Of a stretch of DNA of 64,000 nucleotides, positions 53,596-61,834 are shown one piece after another. Source of the DNA: Planctomycetaceae bacterium. GTDB taxonomy: Bacteria > Planctomycetota > Phycisphaerae > UBA1845 > UTPLA1. The notes under the pieces are model-generated. The model did not search any database and had not been told where the DNA came from. It saw only the letters and a program-made list of their open reading frames with translations. Location of the stretch: assembly GCA_006969385.1 (NCBI GenBank), contig CP030884.1, positions 2,108,001 to 2,172,000 on the forward strand. Reading direction: 5' to 3'. The first letter of the stretch is position 1; every line of letters begins with the position of its first letter. The position numbers were made by a program, and so were the translations under genes.

Positions 53596-54012
53596 TTAGC
53601 TAGCCAAATAGCAGTCGAAGAAACGGTCCGCTGTCCAACCGTCGTCGTCCTCGCGATGCGCCTCCGCATCGATCAGCATTAAGATAGCACGTTCGCTACG
53701 GTGGCGGGCAAGGGTCGGTGATTTCATCTCCATCCAGGTTTGAATGAACTGCGACTTCAGTTCGGGTTGCATGGACCGCGCGGCCTTTAGGCACGAGAAG
53801 GTCAATACGGCGGCTGACGTTAGGTCCACATCTTGATGATATGCCATGCCGAAAGCGCGGGCGGCGGCATTAAGGTCGTTCGCTTGCACCATTTCCTTAC
53901 CGAGCAGATACCAGCCCGCCGGATTCTCGATCGGACGATCGAGTAACTGTCTTAACGCGCGAACACGATCGGCACCTTGCAGATGCTTCGCAATAGACTG
54001 AAGCTCTGCCAT
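53596..54012 (-). CDS. Hypothetical helical protein (~138 aa)
   Basis: No family was recognised. The protein is predicted helical, with TPR-like stretches such as NPAGWYLLGKEMVQANDLNA and AARAFGMAYHQDVDLT. The end EDDDGWTADRFFDCYLAS contains Trp and Cys. Start ATG 54012 (MAELQSIAKHL) is chosen; 54033 adds seven residues. It is divergent from the HPt gene across a gap of 442 bp. Confidence in it as a gene comes from the absence of competing frames and consistent codon pattern, not from a known match. Confidence 0.55.
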   Translation of the reverse strand: MAELQSIAKHLQGADRVRALRQLLDRPIENPAGWYLLGKEMVQANDLNAAARAFGMAYHQDVDLTSAAVLTFSCLKAARSMQPELKSQFIQTWMEMKSPTLARHRSERAILMLIDAEAHREDDDGWTADRFFDCYLAS

Positions 54013-54454
54013 GTATGTTCGTTGCTTTATCATCTTGCACGGTTACCGCTGGTGAACTTTCGATGACGCTAGCCCGGCCATCCGTCGGACTGGATAGCGG
54101 TCGTAACTTCGTCGTCGCTTGGCGTCAATAACATCCAGCCCGGTAATAGAACGCATGATGAACCATCGGTAAACACCCTTTTTGTCGGGCATTATGGGTA
54201 CCGCGACGTTGCGTCCTGACACACAGGGCCATAATCGGTCGTACGACTGGACGTTAACTGGACGTTCATTGGATATTTAGTTCGACCGTCCGAAGGAGGT
54301 GACAAATACCTTCGCGTTGGCCGCGTCGAACGCATTTTGATTGTCAATTCCGAGACATGGCAGGTCGATGAACAACGGTGATGCAACTGTCATATGACGC
54401 TCAGATTAAACCGAGCCGTCAAATTATATTGATGACCTGCGCGGAGGATTAGCC
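54013..54454. other. 442-bp gap upstream of the HPt gene
   Basis: It contains a 10-bp direct repeat ACTGGACGTT at 54246-54255 and 54257-54266, 11 bp apart (one helical turn). A hairpin CGAAGG...CCTTCG lies at 54291-54314, and the HPt ribosome site GGAGG precedes its GTG. No gene was seen. Confidence 0.55.
54246..54266. promoter_or_regulatory. Direct repeat with 11-bp spacing, possible operator
   Basis: Two identical ACTGGACGTT copies begin 11 bp apart, about 190 bp ahead of the HPt-GGDEF operon. Direct repeats with helical-turn spacing are a common form of response-regulator site. Function is unproven. Confidence 0.35.
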
Positions 54455-54778
54455 GTGAGTAAAGAACATATATCAGGACCACCCATTATCAGCAAGTTGG
54501 GAGACGACGAGGATTTCGTTGAGCTGGTCGAGCTGTTCGTCTCGGAATTGCCGGACCGCGTCGAATCGATGCGTAAGGCGGTCGAAGAGAACGATTTGGA
54601 TACATTAAAGCGGCTGGCCCATCAGCTAAAAGGTGCGGCGGGTGGTTACGGATTTCCAACGATTACCGACAACGCACGCGACCTCGAGCAAAATAGCCAA
54701 GCGACGGAGGACCTAGCGTCCATTCGTCGGCAAGTTGAAGAACTTGCGGATATGTGTCAGCGGGCACGGGCCAATTAA
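54455..54778 (+). CDS. HPt domain phosphotransfer protein
   Basis: This 107-aa all-helical protein matches the histidine phosphotransfer domain. The helical hairpin contains the phospho-His in LKRLAHQLKGAAGGYGF (AHQLKG). It relays phosphate between kinases and response regulators. The start is a GTG at 54455, with GGAGG upstream in GCGGAGGATTAGCC. A response-regulator/GGDEF gene begins 36 bp later. This supports a phosphorelay in which the HPt passes phosphate to that receiver. The SixA protein at 8533 acts on such HPt phosphohistidines in other bacteria, but a link is speculative. Confidence 0.9.
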   Translation: MSKEHISGPPIISKLGDDEDFVELVELFVSELPDRVESMRKAVEENDLDTLKRLAHQLKGAAGGYGFPTITDNARDLEQNSQATEDLASIRRQVEELADMCQRARAN

Positions 54779-54814
54779 CAAACGAATCGAAACGATTCGG
54801 AGATTGAATTTCGT

Positions 54815-55900
54815 ATGGATAAGGAACGGCGAAAGAAGATTCTGGTTGTTGACGACGATCCAGCCCAGCTAGCGCTGCACAAGCACATGTTGCGCAGTTG
54901 CGATGCGGACATTCTCACGGCAACCAACGGTCGTGAGGCATTGGATATCGTTCTGCGCGATGAGCCCCGCATCGTCGTGACCGACTGGCTGATGCCGGAA
55001 ATGGACGGCATCGAACTCTGTAAGAAGCTACGCTCGCATGAGGGTATTCGCTTTGTTTACGTAATCGTTGCGACGTCGCATGCCGGCCCCGAAAAGGTTG
55101 TCGAGGCGTTCAACGCGGGGGCTGACGACTTCGTCGCCAAGCCGGTCAACGAGACGGAGCTGCTCGCGCGGCTCTGGGCAGCCGAGCGGATCGTTTCAGC
55201 CGAGAGCACACTGGCCAAGCGGACGCGCGAACTGCATCGCGTGAACGCCGAAATGGCCATGGCACATCAAAAGCTCAATGTTGCAAATGAGAAATTGAAA
55301 CGGATGGCCACGACCGACGAACTAACCGGTCTGCTCAATCGACGGGAAGCCTTCGAGCGGCTAAACGACTTCGCGCAAGCATCGCATCGCTACGGTCACG
55401 AACTTGCCGCGATCATGCTCGATATCGATCACTTCAAACAATTCAACGATACCTACGGTCATGCCGCCGGCGACTATGTCTTGAAAGAAACGGCGCGCAT
55501 CTTGCGAGCACGTACGCGCTCGTCCGACAAAGTGGCGCGCGTGGGTGGCGAAGAGTTTTTGCTGATCTGCCCCGGCATCAACGGCGAGAATGCCATGAAG
55601 TGTGCCGAGAACGTCCGCGCTGCCGTTGAGCATGCCACCTTTGAATATGAAGGTGCGAAACTGAACGTGACGGTCAGTCTTGGCGCGGCCGCTTGGAACA
55701 GCAGCTACGACAAACCCGACGAGATGCTCAAAGACGCGGACGAAGCGTTGTACGTATCGAAACGCAGCGGTCGCAATCAGGCCACGCTTGCGAAGCATTC
55801 CTGCGAAAAAACGCCCCAAGCAGAAGATAAATCGGCGGACGCTGAGCCGACGCAGCCGTCCGTTGTTCGTACCGAAAAGAAGGCGACGGCGACACCGTAA
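54815..55900 (+). CDS. Response regulator with GGDEF (diguanylate cyclase) domain
   Basis: This 361-aa protein has a receiver domain (VVDDDPAQLALHKHML, phosphoacceptor Asp57 in VVTDWLMPEMDG, Lys in VAKPV). A coiled-coil linker follows, then a GGDEF domain with the active-site motif VARVGGEEFLL. An inhibitory-site RxxD (RSSD) sits five residues upstream of GGEEF. It should make cyclic di-GMP from GTP when phosphorylated, with feedback inhibition. The C-terminal ~45 residues are Pro/Lys-rich and disordered. It is the partner of the preceding HPt protein. The window also carries an HD-GYP-like protein at 18341, the possible opposing enzyme. Confidence 0.93.
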   Translation: MDKERRKKILVVDDDPAQLALHKHMLRSCDADILTATNGREALDIVLRDEPRIVVTDWLMPEMDGIELCKKLRSHEGIRFVYVIVATSHAGPEKVVEAFNAGADDFVAKPVNETELLARLWAAERIVSAESTLAKRTRELHRVNAEMAMAHQKLNVANEKLKRMATTDELTGLLNRREAFERLNDFAQASHRYGHELAAIMLDIDHFKQFNDTYGHAAGDYVLKETARILRARTRSSDKVARVGGEEFLLICPGINGENAMKCAENVRAAVEHATFEYEGAKLNVTVSLGAAAWNSSYDKPDEMLKDADEALYVSKRSGRNQATLAKHSCEKTPQAEDKSADAEPTQPSVVRTEKKATATP

Positions 55901-55991
55901 CGCACGGCAAAAATCCAGCCCTTGTCGTACGGCTCAAGGGGATGAATGTCGTTACTTGCCGTGCACGGCGATTGCGACCATGCTCCCGGGT

Positions 55992-56441
55992 ATGTCGCGC
56001 AACTACCAACCGATCATCGATTCCATTGAGCCCGGCCTTGCCCGCCCCGCAGCGATGCGCGTTGTGGTGGACGGTATCTGGGACGCTTTTGCAGATGCAG
56101 GTGTGTCGTGGGTGGGCTTTTACATTCACAAGGGCGGCGACGAACTAATTCTCGATTATCGTCGCGATAAGCCCGCGTGTTCTCCCATTGGCATGCACGG
56201 TGCCTGTGGAAGGGCTTTCCGAGACGCCAAGGCGCTCGTCGTGCACGATGTGAGGGATTTGGGCGAGAACTACGTCGCGTGCGATCCACGCGATCGGAGT
56301 GAAGTCGTGCTGCCGTGTATCGAAGCGAGCGGCAAGTGCTGGGGTGTGCTCGATTTGGATAGTTTCGATATCGGCGCGTTCGACGAAACGGATGTCGACG
56401 GCCTAACGCAGTTGCTTAGGAAAGCCGGTCTTACGGTTTAG
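55992..56441 (+). CDS. msrC: GAF-domain free methionine-(R)-sulfoxide reductase-like protein
   Basis: This ~149-aa protein is a single GAF domain. It shows the family features of free-methionine-R-sulfoxide reductase (fRMsr): VSWVGFYI near the N-terminus and cysteines at residues 63 (PAC), 72 (GACGRAF) and 97 (YVACDPRDRSEVVLP). These correspond to Cys84, 94 and 118 in the E. coli enzyme, though the first spacing is one residue shorter. The catalytic Cys is the last of these in the family. It should repair free Met sulfoxide using thioredoxin. ATG 55992 is chosen; ATG 55980 adds four residues. Confidence 0.75.
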   Translation: MSRNYQPIIDSIEPGLARPAAMRVVVDGIWDAFADAGVSWVGFYIHKGGDELILDYRRDKPACSPIGMHGACGRAFRDAKALVVHDVRDLGENYVACDPRDRSEVVLPCIEASGKCWGVLDLDSFDIGAFDETDVDGLTQLLRKAGLTV

Positions 56442-56454
56442 CGTTTTCGGACGC

Positions 56455-57381
56455 TTAAACAACGGCGCGCCAGAATGCCTCGTATCGATCGCGAAGCTCG
56501 GTGTGCCGCGAATGAATCAACCCCGCAATCAGTTCAGCCGTATCTATCAACCGAGGCCCCGAGCGATTGAACAGGGCGTTTCCATCGCAGGCGAAGACTT
56601 GCTGCTTTCGAACTGCCGTAAGTTCTGACCAACCGGGATGCTTCGATAGATCGCTGATGGTGGTGGCGGCACGTTCCAAATCAAAGCCACAGGGTGCGAC
56701 GAGAATTACGTTGGGGTCGGCCTCGCGCAACACATCCCATTCGATCACGCCGCTGTGACTGCCGGGCTTTGTAATACAATTGATGCCGCCGGCGGCTTCG
56801 ACAATCTCCGGCATCCAATTCGCAGCCGCCATCAACGGTTCGGTCCATTCAATGCAAACCACTCGGGGCTGGGGTTGTTCAGTGCCGGTATCGTCCGTGG
56901 CCGTTAAGGCTCGTAGCCGTTCCTTCGAGTTGGTAACGAGAGATTCAGCCCGGTCAGCGCAGCCACACGCCGTACCGACGCGCTCGATATCGCGAAACAC
57001 ATCTGCCAACGAGCGCGGGTCGAGCGTAATGATTGTCGCGCTACTGAGTGCGTCATGCGTTTCGACGACGGCGCGCAGGTCTTTCTCGCTGATGGCGCAC
57101 ACTTCGCATTGGGCTTGGGTAATGATGGCATCGGGCTTAACCGCAACCAATGTATCATCATCGATATCATAAAGCGGCTCACCGCGCTGCAGTTTCGACC
57201 GAACCTGTTCGTCGATGGCAGCGCTCGATTGTGTGTCGTCGATTAAGGAACGCGTTAGACGCGGTCGATCGAGCACGTCCGGCGGGTAGTCGCACTCATG
57301 GCTGATGCCCACGAGCCGATCGGCCAACCCTAATTGGCAGACGATTTCCGTAGCGGCGGATAGTAATGATGCGATTCGCAT
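56455..57381 (-). CDS. BtuF-like cobalamin-binding substrate-binding protein, no signal peptide
   Basis: This ~308-aa protein has the class-III periplasmic binding fold with the helix-linked lobes of BtuF/FhuD: RIASLLSAATEIVCQLGLADRLVG and VKPDAIITQAQCEVCAIS. Late segments are IEWTEPLMAAANWMPEIVEA and VQQVFACDGNALFNRSGPRL-like QVFACDGNALFNRSGPRLID. It begins MRIASLLSAATE with no signal peptide or lipobox, so it looks cytosolic. Such signal-less BtuF homologues are known in several phyla. No BtuCD is adjacent. It may bind cobalamin or corrinoids intracellularly. ATG 57381 is chosen. Confidence 0.8.
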   Translation of the reverse strand: MRIASLLSAATEIVCQLGLADRLVGISHECDYPPDVLDRPRLTRSLIDDTQSSAAIDEQVRSKLQRGEPLYDIDDDTLVAVKPDAIITQAQCEVCAISEKDLRAVVETHDALSSATIITLDPRSLADVFRDIERVGTACGCADRAESLVTNSKERLRALTATDDTGTEQPQPRVVCIEWTEPLMAAANWMPEIVEAAGGINCITKPGSHSGVIEWDVLREADPNVILVAPCGFDLERAATTISDLSKHPGWSELTAVRKQQVFACDGNALFNRSGPRLIDTAELIAGLIHSRHTELRDRYEAFWRAVV

Positions 57382-57465
57382 GGTGATTAAGTGACGAGTT
57401 GAAGTATGGATATCGGAACGACGGCGCGACGAAGGTTTAGGCACACAATCAACGGCACCTGTAAG

Positions 57466-57843
57466 CTATTCGTCGTGAATGATCGGCAATCCGGCTTCGC
57501 GCCAGCCGCGAAAACCGCCGTCCATCGAAATCACGTTGGTATAACCCATCTTTTGCAGGCTTTCGGCGGCAAGGGCCGAGCGATAGCCGCCGCCGCAATA
57601 CAATACCAACTCGGTGGACGTGTCCTCGATGTGTTTCTCGATATCCCGCTCGATCACGCCGCGGCCCATGTGTACCGCGCCCGGAATATGGCCGGCGGCG
57701 TATTCGCTTTCTTCGCGCACGTCGATCAGCATAAAGTTTTCCTGGGCGTCCATACGGCGCCGGATCGTGTCGATATCGGTTTCTTTAATGTTCGCTTTCG
57801 CATCGTTGACGAGATTGACGAACCGTTGCGTGTGGTGGCTCAT
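57466..57843 (-). CDS. Single-domain rhodanese (sulfurtransferase)
   Basis: This ~125-aa cytosolic protein has the rhodanese motifs IDVREESEYAAGHIPGA, the active-site loop VLYCGGGYRSALAA (catalytic Cys), and the C-terminal SMDGGFRGWREAGLP. It has an N-terminal helical extension of about 25 residues. Transfers sulfur from thiosulfate or cysteine persulfide. ATG 57843 follows GAGAG. It is the second rhodanese in the window, after the membrane form at 41943. Confidence 0.9.
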   Translation of the reverse strand: MSHHTQRFVNLVNDAKANIKETDIDTIRRRMDAQENFMLIDVREESEYAAGHIPGAVHMGRGVIERDIEKHIEDTSTELVLYCGGGYRSALAAESLQKMGYTNVISMDGGFRGWREAGLPIIHDE

Positions 57844-58017
57844 GGCTATTTCTCTCACTCGAGTGTACGCAGCCTGAAGGTCTGCACGGCATCGCCGAAT
57901 TTTAACTCGACCGCATGCCAATATTGTGACTGCTGCGATCCCGCTTGTCGATTGCCCGGGCTCTAACACGTACTATGATCACTAGAAAACCGAATGCGCG
58001 CAATCATTAACAGGGGC

Positions 58018-59247
58018 ATGACGATGCAGGTTTCTCAAGGGCGTATGATCGAATTCGATGGTTCGCAGGGGCACACGTTGGCCGCGCGGCTCGATATGCC
58101 GTCGGGCACGCCGCGCGCGTTCGCTGTGTTTGCGCATTGCTTCACGTGCACCAAAGACATTCCGGCGGCTACGCGCATTGCCGAAGCGCTGGCGCGGTTG
58201 GGCATCGCCGTCTTGCGCTTCGATTTCACCGGCCTCGGGTCGAGTGAGGGCGAATTCGCTAGTACCAATTTTTCGTCAAACGTTGAAGACTTGCTCTGCG
58301 CGGCCGACTGGCTCGCGCAGCATTACCAGCCGCCGGCGCTGATGATCGGGCATAGTCTGGGCGGGGCGGCGGTGTTGGCGGCGGCCAGCCAACTGCCCGA
58401 TCTCGTCGGCGTCGTCACGATCGCCGCGCCGGCTGAGCCCACCAATATCGAGCGCCTGATCGCACCGCAACGCGACGAACTCGAATCCAAGGGCGAGGCC
58501 GAAATCATGGTGGCCGGTCGACCGATCAGGATTCGCAAGCAGTTTCTCGATGACATCCGTTCGCACACGCTGCGCGACAAAATCGCGGCGATCCAGTGCC
58601 CGCTGCTCGTCATGCACAGCCCAAAAGATGATGTCGTTGGCATCGAAAACGCGCAGGCGATTTTCGATGCGGCCATGCATCCCAAGAGTTTTGTTTCGTT
58701 GGCCGAGGCCGATCACCTGATCAAGCGTCGGCAGGACACCGACTATGTGGCAGCCGTTCTTAGCGCTTGGGCCACGCGCTACTTGCCCGAAGAAACGCAG
58801 CGGCCGCGCGATAATGAAAGCGGCGTCGTGACGGTCGGCGAATCGGGACTGGGTAAGTTTCATCAGGATGTGTTGGCCGGACGGCATCGGTTGGTCGCCG
58901 ACGAGCCCGTCGGCATCGGCGGCGATGATGCCGGGCCAGGGCCCTACGAATATGTGTTGGCCGGGTTGGGCGCGTGTACGTCGATGACGCTGCGGATGTA
59001 TGCCGAACATAAGAAGCTGCCGCTGGAGCGCGTCTCGGTCAGGCTCACGCACGAAAAGATTCACGCCAAAGATTGTGCCGAATGCGAACAGCGCGAGGGC
59101 AAGCTCGATCACATTCAGCGCACGATCGAAATCGTGGGGGATTTATCCGACGAGCAACGAGAGCGCATGTTGCAAATCGCCGACCGCTGCCCGGTGCATC
59201 GGACGTTGGAGTCAAACGTGCATATTACGACGGTCGAGAAGGGATGA
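58018..59247 (+). CDS. Alpha/beta hydrolase-OsmC fusion protein
   Basis: This ~409-aa protein is a fusion. Residues ~1-265 are an alpha/beta hydrolase, with VFAHCFTCTKDIPAA (oxyanion), GHSLGGAAVLAA (nucleophile elbow G-H-S-L-G), the acid MHSPKDDVVG and the His EADHLI. Residues ~280-409 are an OsmC/Ohr-type domain, with GPGPYEYVLAGLGACTSMTL (first Cys) and IADRCPVHRTLES (second Cys). The combination is a known bacterial fusion; OsmC reduces organic peroxides, and the hydrolase may supply or remove a substrate. ATG 58018 is used, preceded by CAGGGG. It is divergent from the rhodanese. Confidence 0.92.
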   Translation: MTMQVSQGRMIEFDGSQGHTLAARLDMPSGTPRAFAVFAHCFTCTKDIPAATRIAEALARLGIAVLRFDFTGLGSSEGEFASTNFSSNVEDLLCAADWLAQHYQPPALMIGHSLGGAAVLAAASQLPDLVGVVTIAAPAEPTNIERLIAPQRDELESKGEAEIMVAGRPIRIRKQFLDDIRSHTLRDKIAAIQCPLLVMHSPKDDVVGIENAQAIFDAAMHPKSFVSLAEADHLIKRRQDTDYVAAVLSAWATRYLPEETQRPRDNESGVVTVGESGLGKFHQDVLAGRHRLVADEPVGIGGDDAGPGPYEYVLAGLGACTSMTLRMYAEHKKLPLERVSVRLTHEKIHAKDCAECEQREGKLDHIQRTIEIVGDLSDEQRERMLQIADRCPVHRTLESNVHITTVEKG

Positions 59248-59311
59248 TCGCGCAATAGTACAGCATAAAAGTCCTATTTGCGGGTTCGTGGTGTTTGCTC
59301 TATGGCTAAAA

Positions 59312-59371
59312 CCCTCACCCCTGCCGTTCAGGCTCCCGCCTTGGTCGCGTTCACTCTGCGAGGGAGAGGGA
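59312..59371. repeat. Intergenic CCCTCACCCC...GAGGGAGAGGG palindrome
   Basis: CCCTCACCCC (59312-) pairs imperfectly with GAGGGAGAGGG (-59371) across a 40-nt loop. It is the largest of the family that also includes 9112-9145 and 48223-48254. It sits between converging genes. Confidence 0.45.
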
Positions 59372-59407
59372 GCAGACATTTCTCGCGTTTTTAATGTGGA
59401 TGGCGCA

Positions 59408-60529
59408 CTAGTCTGTTTTGCGACCATGCGGGTCGAGCAGGAGTTCGAGTTGTTGTTGTGTCGGCGTCGGCGCCTGATTGAACCAAGCGGTTAGCACTGC
59501 GCTTATCTCAAACATGCATTCAAGTGTAAAAGTCATGCCATCTTGTGTGATGAGGTGAACCGTACCTGCGTACATCACAAGCGTTGTGCGCTCGGGTGTT
59601 AGACGGATGACCTCTGCGTGGCGACCTGTGTAACGCGTAACGCGAATGGCAAGGCCGCCGGGGATGAGGAACACGTTTTGTCGTCGGATGAATGCTTGAA
59701 TCGCACCATAAACGATACCAATGGCGATTATGCCTGGGAAAATCAAATTTGACGGTGTTGGGTTTCGAACTGCATCTATAAGCATAAAGAGGACATACCC
59801 GATGCCTGCCAACGGCAATCCGATCGCGATGACAAATCCACTGATTGAGAGCACGCCTCCAATTATTCTGGTGCCGAACGAGACGGGCGCCGCATCGGTC
59901 GTATCATTCGGTTCGATTACGTTGCGGTCGTATGATTGTGGATCGAATTCATCCCGCTCGATTAATTCGATGCTGCGTTTGTTTCCGAGTGCGACAAGCC
60001 ACTCCATTTGATCGTAGTCGTTTTCGATGTCGATCGGTTCAAAGCCGTGTCGTGTCACGATCGGAGGCGGCAGTTTCTCGTCACGAGGGCGCGCGATGAC
60101 GATCAGCTCCGGAATAGGAACTTGCTTGACGAGTTTCTTGAGCGTTGCTTCCGGCGAACGGTCACCCAAAAGACGCCATTCGATCATCCGGTGGGGCAGG
60201 CGCTCCCACGCTTCTTTGTGCGCCGCAATGCGCTCAAGCCGGGCGCTGCGCAGCGGGTGCATTCGTCGTGAACGTCGGCGGGCGTTTTGTTTAACAAGAC
60301 GACTACATGCCAATAACGGCAACACCGCAGCGGAAGCTATCAGCACGATCGATAAGAAGTTGCCGAGAACACTCGACATTGTTTTTGCCATTGTGGCGAG
60401 CGGAAACAGGAGAAACAAGATTAGCATAACTGTGAACAGCGCGATGATGAGCATCGCGATGTCGGACACATGGGTACGAGCGGGGTAAACTGTAATTTGC
60501 CGCATTCGCGCCATCGTGGGGTTTTCCAA
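59408..60529 (-). CDS. Membrane protein paralogue A, unknown function
   Basis: This 373-aa protein has about four transmembrane helices (IAMLIIALFTVMLILFLLFP and LSIVLIASAAVLPLLAC near the N-terminus; IIGGVLSISGFVIAIGLPL and PGIIAIGIVYGAIQA later). A basic cytosolic segment carries RRSRRMHPLRSARLERIAAH and ERLPHRMIEWRLLG. After the last helix comes a compact region (FLIPGGLAIRVTRYTGRHAE, then RLTPERTTLVMYAG) that looks PH-like or beta-rich. It ends PTPTQQQLELLLDP. The layout matches the next gene (60584-61723) closely, so they are tandem paralogues. No catalytic motif was identified. Confidence 0.7.
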   Translation of the reverse strand: MENPTMARMRQITVYPARTHVSDIAMLIIALFTVMLILFLLFPLATMAKTMSSVLGNFLSIVLIASAAVLPLLACSRLVKQNARRRSRRMHPLRSARLERIAAHKEAWERLPHRMIEWRLLGDRSPEATLKKLVKQVPIPELIVIARPRDEKLPPPIVTRHGFEPIDIENDYDQMEWLVALGNKRSIELIERDEFDPQSYDRNVIEPNDTTDAAPVSFGTRIIGGVLSISGFVIAIGLPLAGIGYVLFMLIDAVRNPTPSNLIFPGIIAIGIVYGAIQAFIRRQNVFLIPGGLAIRVTRYTGRHAEVIRLTPERTTLVMYAGTVHLITQDGMTFTLECMFEISAVLTAWFNQAPTPTQQQLELLLDPHGRKTD

Positions 60530-60583
60530 AAAGAACTTACAATCGCGCGTCGAGTGAAAATGGCCTTAGCCAATCTTGGCATT

Positions 60584-61723
60584 TTAAGGGTGCAGCAGTA
60601 AATGCAACTGTTCGGGTGTGGGCGGTTTGGCCTTGTTGATCAGCGCCGTGAGCGCGACAAACGCGTCGTCATTAAGTAACAGCCGTCCTTTGCCGTTTAC
60701 GCTTGCTACGATGCGGTCACTGGGCACGATAATAGCGACGTTATTGCGGGTGAGCGTTATATGCTCGATCGACCAGCGCTTCCCGAAATGCGACGACTTC
60801 GTCAGTGCAAGCCCGCCCGGATAAAGCCATAAATCTGGGCCGCTTAGGCGACCCGTTTGCCCGGTGCGTCTGCGATTCCAAAAGATGAGCCCGAAAACCA
60901 ATGCCCAAATAAAGCCGATTATGATGAGTTGGCCGACATCGCGGCGTGAGACAGCGCTGAGAACGGGGATTGCGACGACGGCAAGCTGCAACCAAATACT
61001 CAGTGATCGACCATCATCGCTTGTTGACGGTTGATCGTGCGGCGGCTTCACATACGGACTCTCGCTTCCATCGGACTGCAATGCGTCAAGATAGTCGCCA
61101 ACCAATCCAGTGACGTCGGAAGCGCGCCAGCCTTGCGCGTTTAGCTGGTGAGCATATAACCATGCCAATCGATCGTGGTCTTTGCCGAAGCAGATGGGCT
61201 CGAAATTCACATCGGTGGGAAGCAGCGCTGGCTCAAGCCCTGTGCGCACATCGAACAGCATGAATAGGTTGTTGCCGGGTATTTTGGGAAGATGCTTGAC
61301 GAGCGCTGACGTAATGTTGGGCCGACCGCAGAGGAAGTACTCCAAATATCGATGGGGCAGTCGTTCGGGGCCCTGTGGATGCCGCGCGATGCGTTGCAGA
61401 CGATCGAATCGATAGGGGATTTGTCGTCGAGCGCGCCGGCGATCGAGACATTGCAACGATCGATAAATCATTAGGCAAACCAGATACGCGACGCCGGCGC
61501 ATGCCCAAAAGCTTAAGAATGCAAGTGCAAAGTGGAACCAATCTGACCGACCCATGCCCCAAGAGAACATGTCAAATGTTAGGTAAATAAGAAAAAACGT
61601 GATGACAAGGGCAAGGACCGGCAATCCCAGCTTGCCAAGGCTTTGTAGCGTGCGCTTCGAATCCCACTGCACGCGCAGGCGATACATGCGCCAAGGTCGG
61701 TTGGTCTGCCGAGTGCTACTCAT
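60584..61723 (-). CDS. Membrane protein paralogue B, unknown function
   Basis: This ~379-aa protein has two N-terminal helices (LPVLALVITFFLIYLTF and ACAGVAYLVCLMIY). A basic segment follows (RRARRQIPYRFDRLQRIARH ... ERLPHRYLEYFLCG), then two more helices (LQLAVVAIPVLSA, LIIIGFIWALVFGLIF). The C-terminal region YPGGLALTKSSHFGKRWSIE and end PTPEQLHLLLHP mirror paralogue A. Shared order of RLxRIAxH, ERLPHR and PGGLA shows common origin; identity looks moderate, so the duplication is not recent. Start ATG 61723 is chosen; upstream frame has no supporting signal. Confidence 0.7.
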   Translation of the reverse strand: MSSTRQTNRPWRMYRLRVQWDSKRTLQSLGKLGLPVLALVITFFLIYLTFDMFSWGMGRSDWFHFALAFLSFWACAGVAYLVCLMIYRSLQCLDRRRARRQIPYRFDRLQRIARHPQGPERLPHRYLEYFLCGRPNITSALVKHLPKIPGNNLFMLFDVRTGLEPALLPTDVNFEPICFGKDHDRLAWLYAHQLNAQGWRASDVTGLVGDYLDALQSDGSESPYVKPPHDQPSTSDDGRSLSIWLQLAVVAIPVLSAVSRRDVGQLIIIGFIWALVFGLIFWNRRRTGQTGRLSGPDLWLYPGGLALTKSSHFGKRWSIEHITLTRNNVAIIVPSDRIVASVNGKGRLLLNDDAFVALTALINKAKPPTPEQLHLLLHP

Positions 61724-61834
61724 TGTGTCGTATCTTATACCGCGAAAGCAGGTTGGTTGTGTGGGAGTATTTAGCGCTAAAACTCGCTCGCGGCGCAGCG
61801 CCGTCCCGCCGTCGCATCGATTATGATCCTTGCC

